Shown piece by piece: positions 25,323 to 34,109 of a DNA stretch of 46,253 nucleotides. The DNA is from Thermoplasmatota archaeon. GTDB taxonomy: Archaea; Thermoplasmatota; Penumbrarchaeia; Penumbrarchaeales; Penumbrarchaeaceae. Made by a program: the position numbers and the translations under genes. Location: positions 1 through 46,253 of the forward strand of contig JALOTP010000030.1 in assembly GCA_025457865.1 (NCBI GenBank), read 5' to 3'. The number at the start of each line of letters is the position of its first letter. Within the stretch, counting starts at the first letter, position 1. A model generated the notes under the pieces. That model was given only the letters and a program-made list of their open reading frames with translations. It was not told the origin of the DNA and ran no database searches.

Positions 25323-26172
25323 GGACCCGGCTTGGAAGGATCTTCCTCGATAGGTCCTGTGACTTCCAAAGTAACATCCTGCGCTATCTCATCGAGGTCA
25401 GATGATAGATCCTGGTCCGGCGTCCCTTCAGTACCAGCAACAATTGCTGTCGAGGTTGTTCCGTCGATCTCCGGTGCAGCTACCTCTGTAGGAGAAGGAC
25501 CTTCCTCCAATACCTTAGGCTCCTCCACAGCAATTGGTCCATCATTTCCAGGAGCTGGTCCCTCCTTTTTCCTTTTGGTCAATAAGAACAGCACAATTCC
25601 TATGACCAACATAACCAAAACGATCCCAGGGATGACCAACCATAACATCGAACCGCCTTTGCTCCCTTCCTCCTTAAGCAGTGGGGTTTTGGATAGGTCT
25701 AGTATCGTCGTTCCCATCGCATCCACAGAACCGGTCCCGGATATGGCACTATACCCCTCCTTCGTAATGGTCCAGGTGAAATCACCATAGTACACATCGA
25801 GGGAGAACGAACCGTTGGATACGGTCGTCATCGAATAGGTCTGCCCGTTCGATGCTCTGATCTCAACTTTAGCCTCTTCGACCGGATCCCCTTTCGGATC
25901 AAGGACAGTTCCCTTTACTAATCCGGTATCAATGACCGTAATAATTACGACATCCTTCCCGGTATGATCATATGCGTCATATACCATCAGTTCGATCTTG
26001 TATGATCCGGCCTTGTCGAATACGAATTCAAAACCACTTTCATCAACAGTTCTCTCTGATCCATCATAAACGAACTTCCATGAATAACGGACGATCCCAA
26101 CGTTGTCCCAGGACCACGAACCGTCCAGAATGACCGTCGATCCAACAGCAACCCTCTGGTCCGGTCCAGCAT

Positions 26173-26218
26173 CTGCGATGGGTGAAGTGATATCTCTGCG
26201 ATGGGTGAAGTGATATCT
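26173..26218. repeat. Perfect 23-bp tandem duplication that breaks the GLUG-PKD gene
   Basis: Positions 26173-26195 and 26196-26218 are identical, base for base, and the two bases after the second copy also match the repeat start. Twenty-three is not a multiple of three, so the duplication shifts the frame. Deleting one copy makes the stretch from ATG 28605 to the stop at 25319 exactly 1088 codons. Confidence 0.95.
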
Positions 26219-27469
26219 CTAACTGTAACATTTACTGTAGTAGTTGCCAAGTTGTATGCAGCATCATATACTGCCAGTTGGACTATGAATAACCCCGGAT
26301 TGTTGAACTGATATTCCACCTTGGATCCGTACAGCCTTATCGTGATAAGGTCATCATAGCTATTCCACCAGGAAAAACTCCATGAATAATTTATGATACC
26401 TACGTTATCGGAACTGGAACCTGCATCGAATGTGACCCTTTGTCCTTCATCGATCACGAGGTCCTCCCCTGCGATCGCGATCGGAGGTTCGGTGTCCCAG
26501 ACAGTTACCGTCATTGTATCAACGGCCCATTTGCCTGCGGCATCTGATACGTTCAGTGTCACTTCGAAGACACCCGCATTTTCGAACCAATGGGACTGAA
26601 TGGACCCAATGAGCGTGATCGGAACACCGTCCGTAAACTTCCATGTATAACGGATAATGCCGACGTTGTCCGCGCTGAGCGAAGCGTTGAATTGAGCAGT
26701 TTCGCCCATGCTGATCATCTGGTCCGGACCTGCATCAGCGATGGGAGCTTCAGTATCTAGAACAGTCACGGTCATTGTATCCGTATCCCAGTTGCACCCA
26801 GCATCGGTAACGTTCAACGTGACGATGAACATGCCCGGATCATCGAAGATGTGAGTTGGCATCGAGCCATATAGAGCAATCTTCCTTTCTCCGTCGAAAA
26901 ATGTCCAGGTCCAGTTCATGATGACCCCATTATCATAGCATAGACTTCCATCAAATATTACAACGGTTCCCTCATCGACGATCCGGTCAGGACCCGCATC
27001 GATTATAGGTTTTGTAAGGTCCATAACAGTGACCGTCACCTTATCAGTATCCCAATTTCCAGCTATATCCGTCACCTTCAAGGTCACATCGAACACGCCT
27101 GGATTGTTGAACTGGTAGGTAGGTCCATCACCATAAAGGACGATCGTTGTTCGATCTTTGAATGTCCAGGAATATTTGACTATCAAAAAGTTATCAGTGC
27201 TTTCACTCCCATTGAATGTAATATTAGTTCCTTCATCGATCATCATATCATAGCCTGCAGATGCGTTGGGAGGGATCGAATCCTGCCATTTCAATATCGG
27301 GTATGTGATATTATCAATGATGAACCAAACATATAAAAAATCCCATCCGGCATCCGTGAAGGTGGTCCTTGACCTCATCTCGAACGTGGTCTTCCCCGTT
27401 CCACCCGAACTCGTATTCTTGCCGCTGGCGTTGATGTCCCAGAAACTGTTATTCACCCAACCCCAATTA

Positions 27470-28170
27470 TAATAACCAACAAACCCACCAACATAGTCCG
27501 AGACCCCAATGATGGAGCCTGTGGCATAACTGTTCAAAATGGAACCGTAATTACAACCTACGAACCCGCCAACATAATCTCCCATCCCGGTCGTAATCCC
27601 ATGAGCATAACTGTCCATAATGCTCCCGGTATTGTAACCGATGAGCCCGCCAGTATATTCTTCCATCCCCGTGGTCGTCCCTGTGGAATAACTTTCCTTC
27701 ACGGTCCCGTAATTGGTGCCCACGAGCCCGCCGATGCAACTATTTCCGCTCGTGTTCCCGGTGGAGTAACAGTAACTCACGGTCCATCCGTCGTTGAACC
27801 CTACAAGCCCACCAATCCCTCCTTCCCCCCAATTCTGCTTCCCGGTGGTCGTACCTGTAGCGTAGCTGAAGGTTATAGGTCCGAAATTATATCCCACCAA
27901 TCCACCGACACGAGAATCTCCGCTCGCGGTCCCATCGGAACAACTGTTCTCCACGGTCCCGTAATTACCTCCCACGAGCCCACCGATACGATAACCTCCG
28001 CTCGTGGTCCCTGCAGTGCAACAGTCCCTCACGATTCCTTGATTGTTACCAATGAGTCCGCCGATATGACCATATCCGCTCGTGGTCCCATCGGAGTAAC
28101 CGTTCGTTACGGTCCCGTAATTTGTGCCCACGAGCCCGCCTACATGATCACCCCCAGTGATATTTTGATC
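27470..28170 (-). repeat. Coding repeats encoding nine GLUG motifs
   Basis: A periodic unit of roughly 70-80 bases encodes GGL[VI]Gx[NY]xG... followed by a Ser/Thr/Gly-rich turn (for example YSDGTTSGYGHIGG). Spacing varies and the copies are diverged at third positions, so this is an old protein repeat, not a CRISPR array. Confidence 0.8.
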
Positions 28171-28605
28171 GAGGATGTTCACATTCTTCACGGTGGCCTT
28201 AGGACCTATAGTACCGAATAAACCAACGTGGTCCATATACCACCTATAGATAAAAAGCCCAGAAATATTGTATCTCCTTCCATCCAGGCTGCCCGTGAAA
28301 TTGTTGGAAAATCCTCCGATCGGCACGAAACCCGCTCCCGAATTCCATGTCTTTGTCGCTGAGGCGTTAATATCGTTTACCAAAATGAAGTGCTTGTTCA
28401 GATTGGATGTGTTACCCATCCACTGCAGTTCGGTGACGTTCGAGATCCTAAACGGGTTCCCTGCGGTTCCATCTCCTCCGCTGAAGAGTGGTTCGATACC
28501 GGAGGCTTCAACATGGGGGATCCCGCCGGATCCTGAGATCCCTTGGAATATCGATGCGATCAGGATACAAACCAGATACATCGATGCTAACCTTCTTGAT
28601 TTCAT

Positions 28606-29149
28606 GTTTTCGACTCCTCTCGATGATATGAAGGCATACATCCCATCTGTCGATGAGGTCGGGTCCCTGACCTCTGAGATATGGCCCTCTTTTCTCCCCA
28701 ACGTTTCTATACCCCACTGAATTATATTTGCAATATCATCCCGAATGTATATGGGAATTATTTGATATTATACTTTCGTTGGAACATTGTACCAAGTTTT
28801 TACCACAAGTGATTTGCAACAGTTGGTTCAACATCTTTTTCCTTTTACTGATGTAGTTCTTCTTATCGCTGTGTTCATACCACTTTAAAACACAATATTC
28901 ATCATGGCAAGGCTCCATGTTTTTGTCACCAACCTACACGGAATGTCTGCCACACTTCTTAGCTTTGCCAGCGATTATGTATAGGCTATGTTTCTCGATC
29001 TCTATCTGGCCCCTATCTTTCGCAGAGGTGTTGTGATAACACACAGGGGATCCTGTAATAATTAGAGAAGAATAGAGCTACCCCTCTCAGGTCATAAACA
29101 GTTCCGTTGCGAGGCCAAAACCTTTGTTTCCGTGGGGTAATGGATCAGG
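28606..29149. other. AT-rich gene-poor stretch
   Basis: About 540 bases lie between the GLUG-PKD start and the DUF4143 ATPase promoter. Near 28723-28732 a minus-strand AAATATAATT could be the TATA box for the GLUG-PKD gene, giving a leader of some 90 bases. The remainder is lower in GC than its neighbours. The best reading frame is 60 codons (28736-28918, minus; lysine- and asparagine-rich), which matches no family I know; an adjoining frame read K-K-C-G-R-H-S could be a relic of a zinc-ribbon or transposase-like gene, but the evidence is thin. No tRNA fold was found. Confidence 0.5.
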
Positions 29150-29216
29150 TATAATAAAAATGTGCATAATTAATTATGCACAAATTATAATAATGTGCAG
29201 AACAATACATGCACAT
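29150..29216 (+). promoter_or_regulatory. TATA box followed by two TGTGCA/TGCACA palindromes over the ATPase start
   Basis: TATAATAA at 29150-29157 is followed by a perfect 22-base palindrome at 29161-29182 (half-site TGTGCATAATT). A second dyad follows, ATGTGCA (29193-29199), ten bases, TGCACAT (29210-29216), which includes the ATG at 29209/29215. The two dyad centres are 33 bases apart, about three helical turns, so two dimers would sit on one face of the DNA. Position between TATA box and start predicts repression by blocking initiation. The binder is unknown; no HTH gene is adjacent. Confidence 0.65.
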
Positions 29217-30543
29217 GGACGAAAGGCATCGAAGGCTGCTGGTCAAACAGAACCCTCAGTGGAGTGGAGGTGAGATCCGCACCTACGAGTTCAAGAGAGC
29301 CCCATTCGATATTTTACAAAAAGACCTGGACCACCCCCAGATCATAGCGATCGTCGGACTTAGGAGGACTGGGAAGACGGTCCTTCTCAAGCAGATCATG
29401 CAAGGTTTGCAGGGGAATGTCCCGGATAACAACATCGGGTACATCTCCTTTGACGACAGGGATTTCCAGAGATATGAAACCGCAAGCGAGCTGATAGATT
29501 ACTTCCTGACCTTCTCCAAGAAGGACGTGAGGAGATATCTGTTCCTGGATGAGATACAGAAGGTGCCGAACTGGCCGGACCTCCTCAAGACCGTCTACGA
29601 TAACGAGGAAGGTCTGAAGGTCGTCGTATCCGGGTCATCAAGCCTGGAGCTGAAGGATTCCCGCGAAACATTGGCGGGAAGGATATTGACCCACATCATC
29701 CCGGTCCTCTCGTTCAAGGAATTCGTCGGATATTTCGGTCACGAGAACAGCATCGCGGTCGGTTCCCTCTCAAGGGAGTACGACCTGAAGTTCCTTGGGA
29801 AGAAGGAGATATATCTCTCTCTTTTAGAGGATTATATCAGGAAAGGGGCTTTCCCCGAGCTCCTGGACCAGACGGACCAATCGTTCATCACGAGATATAT
29901 CAAAGAATCGGTGATAGATAAGGTGATATCGGACATCTCCAAGAAGGTCAAGCCCGGACGGGAGGATATCGTAAACGATCTACTGGTCGTATTCTCTGGA
30001 AACACGGCGAGATTGTTCGAGATAATAAACATAGCGAACGCTTTGGGGATCGATCGGAACACCACATCGGAGTATATCAACACGTTGGAAAAGACCTTTC
30101 TCATAAAGGTCGACCACAACTTCACCAAAAGCGCTCTGAAGAGGGCAAGGACAAGCAAGAAGGCCTACATCGCCCACAGTTGCATCCCGATAGCGATGCT
30201 GGAGCAACAGATGGGCAGCATCGACGGGACCGATATGGGTCATCTCATCGAGACCATCGTCGCGAACAGCCTGACCGAAACAGGCTTCTGGAGATCGCCC
30301 AGGAAAGATGAAGTGGACATAGTCCTGCCCGGTCCGATACCTATCGAGGTAAAGTACAGAGACCATATCGGAAAGAAAGACCTCGAAGGACTACAACGTT
30401 TCATGGACAGATTCGATGTTAGTACTGGAATCGTCGTTACGAGGGATGAATTGGAACTGAACGGATCAATTCCCAGGAGGATACTGAGGATTCCTGTCTG
30501 GTTGTTCCTATTGATCGATCAAAAGGACCTGAAAGAACTATGA
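29209..30543 (+). CDS. AAA-type ATPase with DUF4143 / nuclease-like C-terminal domain
   Basis: A 444-residue member of the archaeal ATPase group abundant in archaea and some bacteria. After a short N-terminus (RRLLVKQNPQWSGGEIRTYEF) comes the AAA domain with Walker A GLRRTGKT at about residues 50-57, Walker B RYLFLDEIQKVPNW, and VVVSGSSSLELKDSRETLAGR as sensor and arginine region. A winged-helix-like middle (ARLFEIINIANALGIDRNTTSEYINTLE) leads to DUF4143, ending in PGPIPIEVKYRDHIGKKDLEGL, a PD-(D/E)xK-like strand with Glu and Lys (EVK). These proteins are often associated with mobile or defence regions, but their role is unproven. ATG 29209 and 29215 are both possible; each lies inside the second operator. 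Flanks are AT-rich on both sides, consistent with insertion as a cassette. Confidence 0.85.
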   Translation: MHMDERHRRLLVKQNPQWSGGEIRTYEFKRAPFDILQKDLDHPQIIAIVGLRRTGKTVLLKQIMQGLQGNVPDNNIGYISFDDRDFQRYETASELIDYFLTFSKKDVRRYLFLDEIQKVPNWPDLLKTVYDNEEGLKVVVSGSSSLELKDSRETLAGRILTHIIPVLSFKEFVGYFGHENSIAVGSLSREYDLKFLGKKEIYLSLLEDYIRKGAFPELLDQTDQSFITRYIKESVIDKVISDISKKVKPGREDIVNDLLVVFSGNTARLFEIINIANALGIDRNTTSEYINTLEKTFLIKVDHNFTKSALKRARTSKKAYIAHSCIPIAMLEQQMGSIDGTDMGHLIETIVANSLTETGFWRSPRKDEVDIVLPGPIPIEVKYRDHIGKKDLEGLQRFMDRFDVSTGIVVTRDELELNGSIPRRILRIPVWLFLLIDQKDLKEL

Positions 30544-30720
30544 TGAGATGACACAATTTCTCGATCCAATGATATATGGGATCATACCCTCCTGAACCTG
30601 CGCTATGATAGTTTTATTACAGACATCAAGGAAGAGATCTTTTTTCAACATTGAAATGGACTAAATAAAGTATTACCTATATCGATAATTTATTAGTCGA
30701 TTATCATGATACCTCGCACC

Positions 30721-30966
30721 ATGACCTCCTGGGAGAACGAGCTCTACGATGAGATATTCGATGCCATGCTCCGCTATCTCACCCAACGCAGGGGCCACGA
30801 TCCAGAGTTCGCTCCCTCCATCCTCAAGGAGATGCTCTCCTCCGAATACAAGAAGCAGGGGGACTGTTGGGCCGGGAAGAGCCCGGTCCAGGACATCACC
30901 GAGGCAGCGACGATCGCTGCCTTCGAGCATTATCTCGCCCACTGGGACGATGCCGGGGGACGATAG
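30721..30966 (+). CDS. Small acidic helical protein, unknown
   Basis: A protein of 81 residues with no recognised family: SWENELYDEIFDAMLRYLTQRRG, then FAPSILKEMLSSEYKKQGD, then ITEAATIAAFEHYLAHWDD, three probable helices. Base usage is GC-rich and codon-like, in contrast to the AT-rich 160 bases upstream. ATG 30721 is 26-30 bases after an AATTTATTA box (about 30688-30696), so a leaderless message is likely; ATG 30706 is the alternative. Beside the TATA box, GATAAT (30684-30689) and ATTATC (30700-30705) form a dyad that could be an operator. It ends about 70 bases before the alanine dehydrogenase homologue. Confidence 0.6.
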   Translation: MTSWENELYDEIFDAMLRYLTQRRGHDPEFAPSILKEMLSSEYKKQGDCWAGKSPVQDITEAATIAAFEHYLAHWDDAGGR

Positions 30967-31034
30967 GCAACTTTTATCATGCATCAGGGCCCTTCGACGG
31001 ATAATGTCCACATCGTTCCAAGGGGGATGAAAAG

Positions 31035-32012
31035 ATGGTACTTATACTGACCAGAGAGGACGTTATGTCCGTCCTCTCCATGAAGGACTGCATGGATGTC
31101 GTCGAGAAGGCCTTTGCCGAACTGACCAACGGGACCGCGGTCCTCCCGCTGAGGATAGGAATCAGACCTCCAGACGGCCTATCGCTCTACATGCCCGCAT
31201 ATCTCAAGGGCATGAACGCGCTCGCATGCAAGGTCGTGTCCGTCTACAAGGACAACCCAGCAAAGCACAACCTCCCCACGACCATAGGCAAGGTCCTCCT
31301 CCAAGAACCGACGACGGGCGAGGTGGTATGCATAATGGATGGGGGCTATCTCACGGCCGTGAGGACGGGGGCTGCGAGCGGGGTCGCAACCAAGCATCTT
31401 GCCCGCAAGGACAGTGGGCAGGTCGCAGCCGTGTTCGGGGCAGGGGTGCAGGCCAAGATGCAGCTGTGGGCCGTCAAAGAGGCAAGGGACCTATCCTCTG
31501 CACTTGTCTTCGATACCTTCCCGGACGCAGCCGTCAAGTTCTCCAAAGAGATGGGAGAGAAACTGGGAATTACCATCAAGGTGGCAAAGGATACCGCCGA
31601 GATGCTCTCTGCGGACATCATCTGCACTGCCACATCTTCCTCCACCCCCATATTCGACGGGAACAAGGTCAGGGAAGGGACCCACCTGAACGGGATAGGG
31701 AGCCACTCTCCCAACGCGAGAGAACTTGATACCGCCATCATAAAGCGGTCCCTCATAATAGCCGATTCGAGGGAGGCCTGCCTCAACGAGGCTGGGGACA
31801 TCATGATACCCATACAGGAAGGCGCCATCACCAAGGAGCACATCCATGCAGACCTTGGCGAGATCGTCACCAAAAAGGCGAAGGGGAGGACAGATGGCAG
31901 GCAGATAACCCTCTTCAAGTCCAACGGTCTTGCCATCCAGGATGCTGCAGCTGCAAAGCTCGTCTTTACAAGGGCAAAGGAGAAGGGCATTGGAAAAGAG
32001 GTCGCCCTCTGA
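31035..32012 (+). CDS. ala: Archaeal alanine dehydrogenase / ornithine cyclodeaminase family
   Basis: A 325-residue NAD-dependent enzyme of the ornithine cyclodeaminase/mu-crystallin family. Archaeal members characterised from Archaeoglobus act as alanine dehydrogenases; others are ornithine cyclodeaminases or imine reductases. The sequence shows the substrate-site start LPLRIGIRPPDGLSLYMPAYL, the catalytic region ACKVVSVYKDNPAKHNLPT with Lys, TAVRTGAASGVATKHLARKD, Rossmann VAAVFGAGVQAKMQLWAV, the family loop ICTATSSSTPIFDG and the C-terminal KSNGLAIQDAAAAKLVF with the acidic residue. ATG 31035 has GGGGATGA as SD. The reaction, L-alanine to pyruvate, ammonia and NADH, would serve amino-acid catabolism, in line with the peptidases nearby; the exact substrate is not proved by the sequence. 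Confidence 0.85.
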   Translation: MVLILTREDVMSVLSMKDCMDVVEKAFAELTNGTAVLPLRIGIRPPDGLSLYMPAYLKGMNALACKVVSVYKDNPAKHNLPTTIGKVLLQEPTTGEVVCIMDGGYLTAVRTGAASGVATKHLARKDSGQVAAVFGAGVQAKMQLWAVKEARDLSSALVFDTFPDAAVKFSKEMGEKLGITIKVAKDTAEMLSADIICTATSSSTPIFDGNKVREGTHLNGIGSHSPNARELDTAIIKRSLIIADSREACLNEAGDIMIPIQEGAITKEHIHADLGEIVTKKAKGRTDGRQITLFKSNGLAIQDAAAAKLVFTRAKEKGIGKEVAL

Positions 32013-32052
32013 ACATCTTGTTAACGTTTAATTTAGAAAACATTAATATAAC

Positions 32053-32059
32053 TTATAAA
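32053..32059 (+). promoter_or_regulatory. TATA box of the Fic gene
   Basis: TTATAAA in a very AT-rich run, 23-29 bases before ATG 32082 with no Shine-Dalgarno, predicts a leaderless message. Confidence 0.5.
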
Positions 32060-32081
32060 CCTTCCTCATACTAACGATAGC

Positions 32082-33239
32082 ATGAACATGAAAGACACGA
32101 AAAGCAGGGCCGGTAGCTTCATAGACATAGAAGGGTCCAAGAAGGCCTTTCTACCGAACCCGCTCCCTTACAAGGATGGGCTCGTTCTTGACACTCCCAT
32201 GATCGATCTGCTTTCAAGGGCCGATGTCTGCCTGGGTAGACTGGATGGAAAGGCGGGTTTGCTCCCGGATCAGAACCTTTTCGTCATGATGTACATCAAG
32301 AAGGAGGCTGTACTATCAAGCCAGATAGAAGGGACCCAAGCTTCCCTCAGAGATGTTCTGGAGATGGAGGCAAAGGTCCTCAGACCCAAGGTCCCGGGCG
32401 ATACCGCTGAGGTCCTGAACTATATTTCTGCCATGAACAAGGGCCTGGACCATATCCGTTCGGGCGGGCCAATGGACCTTACCTTTGTTCAAAACCTCCA
32501 CAGAGAGCTTATGAAAGGAGTCAGGGGCACAGACCGGTCCCCGGGCGAGCTCAGGAAAGTTCAGAACTGGGTCGGGCCACCAGGTTCGGGGATCGAAGAT
32601 GCGATCTACATACCACCCCCACCAAGGGAAGCGGCCAGATGCATGAAGGACCTTGAAAGGTTCATGATGGGAAAGTTCAGGATACCGCCTCTGATCAAAG
32701 CGGCCCTTGTCCATTCCCAGTTCGAATCCATCCATCCGTTCCTGGACGGCAACGGTAGGATCGGAAGGCTCTTGATCGTCCTTCTACTGATCAAGGAAGG
32801 TCACATAGAACAGCCCCTTCTCTACCTGTCCCATTATCTCAAGGGAAAAAGGTCCGAATATTACAGAAAGCTGCAGAGGGTCAGGGAAAAGGACGATATC
32901 GAGGGATACCTGAGGTTCTTTCTGAACGGTGTTGCCGAGGCAGCGCTCGAAGCTTCCGATAGGTCACGCAAGATATTGGACCTCAAGGAGCGAACGAAGG
33001 GTACGGTGCTCAACGGAATGGGGAGGAACAGTTCCAGGGGTCTTCTGTTGATGGACGCTCTTTTCCTGCGACCCGTCATGCAGGTCAGGAACGTGATGGA
33101 GCACACCGGTCTATCCTTCCAGAACTCAAGGTTCCTTGTGGAGGATTTCGTGACGATGGGGGTCTTGAACGAGATAACAGGACAGAAACGGAACAGGATA
33201 TACGAGTTCAGGGAATACCTGGAACTGCTCAACGTATGA
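32082..33239 (+). CDS. Fic-domain AMP-transferase with intramolecular inhibitory helix
   Basis: A Fic (Fido) protein of 385 residues, which transfers AMP or a related group from a nucleotide to hydroxyl side chains of target proteins. The catalytic loop is HPFLDGNGR at 218-226, with the catalytic His218 and the anion-hole residues intact. At residues 79-84 is SSQIEG, the (S/T)xxxE(G/N) inhibitory motif, with Glu83 expected to block ATP binding; being N-terminal to the Fic core it places the protein in class II. The N-terminal Fic_N-type region (FLPNPLPYKDGLVLD) and C-terminal winged helix (RNVMEHTGLSFQNSRFLVEDFVTMG, in part) are typical of the SoFic group. No antitoxin gene is needed or seen. 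Horizontal spread of this family is common. Confidence 0.92.
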   Translation: MNMKDTKSRAGSFIDIEGSKKAFLPNPLPYKDGLVLDTPMIDLLSRADVCLGRLDGKAGLLPDQNLFVMMYIKKEAVLSSQIEGTQASLRDVLEMEAKVLRPKVPGDTAEVLNYISAMNKGLDHIRSGGPMDLTFVQNLHRELMKGVRGTDRSPGELRKVQNWVGPPGSGIEDAIYIPPPPREAARCMKDLERFMMGKFRIPPLIKAALVHSQFESIHPFLDGNGRIGRLLIVLLLIKEGHIEQPLLYLSHYLKGKRSEYYRKLQRVREKDDIEGYLRFFLNGVAEAALEASDRSRKILDLKERTKGTVLNGMGRNSSRGLLLMDALFLRPVMQVRNVMEHTGLSFQNSRFLVEDFVTMGVLNEITGQKRNRIYEFREYLELLNV

Positions 33240-33288
33240 ACATGTTCGAAATCTTATTCACGTTAAACGACATAAACATGAATATGTT
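33238..33288 (+). promoter_or_regulatory. ATGTTC-type dyads after the Fic gene
   Basis: GAACATGTTC (33238-33247), a perfect 10-base palindrome overlapping the Fic stop codon, and AACAT-GAAT-ATGTT (33275-33288) share the ATGTT core. They could be operator half-sites for the next gene or for Fic read-through; nothing fixes the function. Confidence 0.3.
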
Positions 33289-33425
33289 CCGAAGGTCACC
33301 CGCATATTAACGGCACCATGAAAATGGGGCCGGCTCCCCCACCTTCGGTCATCCCCCCCCCGCGCTCCTGCTTATGAACCCAGCGTCGGTTCCCATGATT
33401 CCCCCAAACTGCAGGAGCTTACTTC

Positions 33426-34109
33426 ATGATAGATGCACCGGACAGGGAGCTCACCACAGGCCTCACCGCCTTCGATGAGCTCATGGGCCCTCTGCTCCCG
33501 GGCTCCATCTACCTCCTGGCCGGAAGGACACCTCTGACATCGGAGGTCATAGACCGCCTCCTTGTAAGGGCCGCCATGGCGGGAACGACGGCCTATTACA
33601 TCGACGGAGGCCACGGGGCGGACCCCTTCGCCATGGCAAGGGTTCTGAGGCTCCAGAGGACGGACCCCAGGAGGCCCCTGGAGAAGGTCATGGTCGCCAG
33701 GGCCTTCACCGCGTACCAGATGGATTCCATGATATTGCAGGGGCTCCCTGCCCTCGGAGAGCCCCCCGGGCTCCTTGTCGTCTCCTCCATGGACTCGCTG
33801 CTCTCCGACCCCGAGGTTGACAGGGAGGAGGCAATGGGCATGCTTGCTAACTGGTTCAAGGCCCTTGAGAGCACCGCAGCTCGCGGGAGCTGCGTCATAC
33901 TCGTAGCCCACGGCGGGGGGAAGGAGGGGGAGTTCCTCACAAGGATGAGCGAACACTGCTCCTCCTGGGCCTCCTTCAAGGAGAGAGGGGGGGGAAGGAC
34001 CAGGCTCGTGGTCAAGGGGGGACTCTGGAAGGAGGTCGTCCCCCTCCATCCCCTCCAGATGCTCATGGAGGACTTCCCGGCCCTGGGGGCCGCCTCGGAG
34101 GCGGTCTGA
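33426..34109 (+). CDS. RecA/RadA-superfamily paralogue lacking the P-loop
   Basis: The 227 residues follow the archaeal RadA/RadB plan: LTTGLTAFDELMGPLLPGSIYLLAG at the start (split over a strand), AYYIDGGHGADPFAMARVL and the RadA-like ARAFTAYQMDSMILQGLP, then GLLVVSSMDSLLSD at the Walker B place, and CVILVAHGGGK. However, the P-loop reads AGRTPLTSEV where GxxGSGKT is expected, so nucleotide binding is probably lost. Inactive RadA paralogues of this kind exist across archaea and, as I recall, tend to accompany the inactivated PolB2-type polymerase, also present here 7 kb away. A structural role in replication or repair complexes is the likely meaning. The next gene overlaps its stop (TGATG). 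Confidence 0.75.
   Translation: MIDAPDRELTTGLTAFDELMGPLLPGSIYLLAGRTPLTSEVIDRLLVRAAMAGTTAYYIDGGHGADPFAMARVLRLQRTDPRRPLEKVMVARAFTAYQMDSMILQGLPALGEPPGLLVVSSMDSLLSDPEVDREEAMGMLANWFKALESTAARGSCVILVAHGGGKEGEFLTRMSEHCSSWASFKERGGGRTRLVVKGGLWKEVVPLHPLQMLMEDFPALGAASEAV

Larger units (their letters stand above)
25319..28605 (-). pseudogene. Frameshifted GLUG-PKD surface protein with C-terminal membrane anchor
   Basis: Without one frameshift this would be a 1087-residue surface protein. Order: signal peptide from ATG 28605 (MKSRRLASMYLVCILIASIF, with SD GAGGAG); nine GLUG repeats (VGGLVGTNYGTV type) at about residues 150-400; five PKD domains, each beginning like APIADAGPDQ; a carboxypeptidase-regulatory-like domain (GLVKGTVLDPKGDPVEEAKV); a membrane helix (WLVIPGIVLVMLVIGIVLFLL); and an acidic cytoplasmic tail. 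A perfect 23-base tandem duplication at 26173-26218 shifts the frame at the start of the fifth PKD domain, so the upstream frame ends near 25987 with nonsense residues and the anchor is lost. With one copy removed the junction reads VRDITSPIADAGPD, exactly the repeat consensus. GLUG proteins are usually adhesins. Truncated product, phase variation and assembly error all remain possible. Confidence 0.85.

Noticed and set aside
27601..28221. A 206-codon plus-strand frame, and the possibility of a CRISPR array here
   Set aside because: The periodic DNA is the coding of GLUG repeats on the minus strand; unit length varies, copies are diverged, and no spacer-repeat structure is present.
28736..28918. 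A 60-codon minus-strand frame rich in Lys and Asn
   Set aside because: No Shine-Dalgarno, family or coupling; it is compatible with chance in AT-rich DNA, and a transposase relic could not be shown.
30673..31011. A 112-codon minus-strand frame
   Set aside because: The opposite strand has a promoter at the right distance and a better-composed 81-residue protein.
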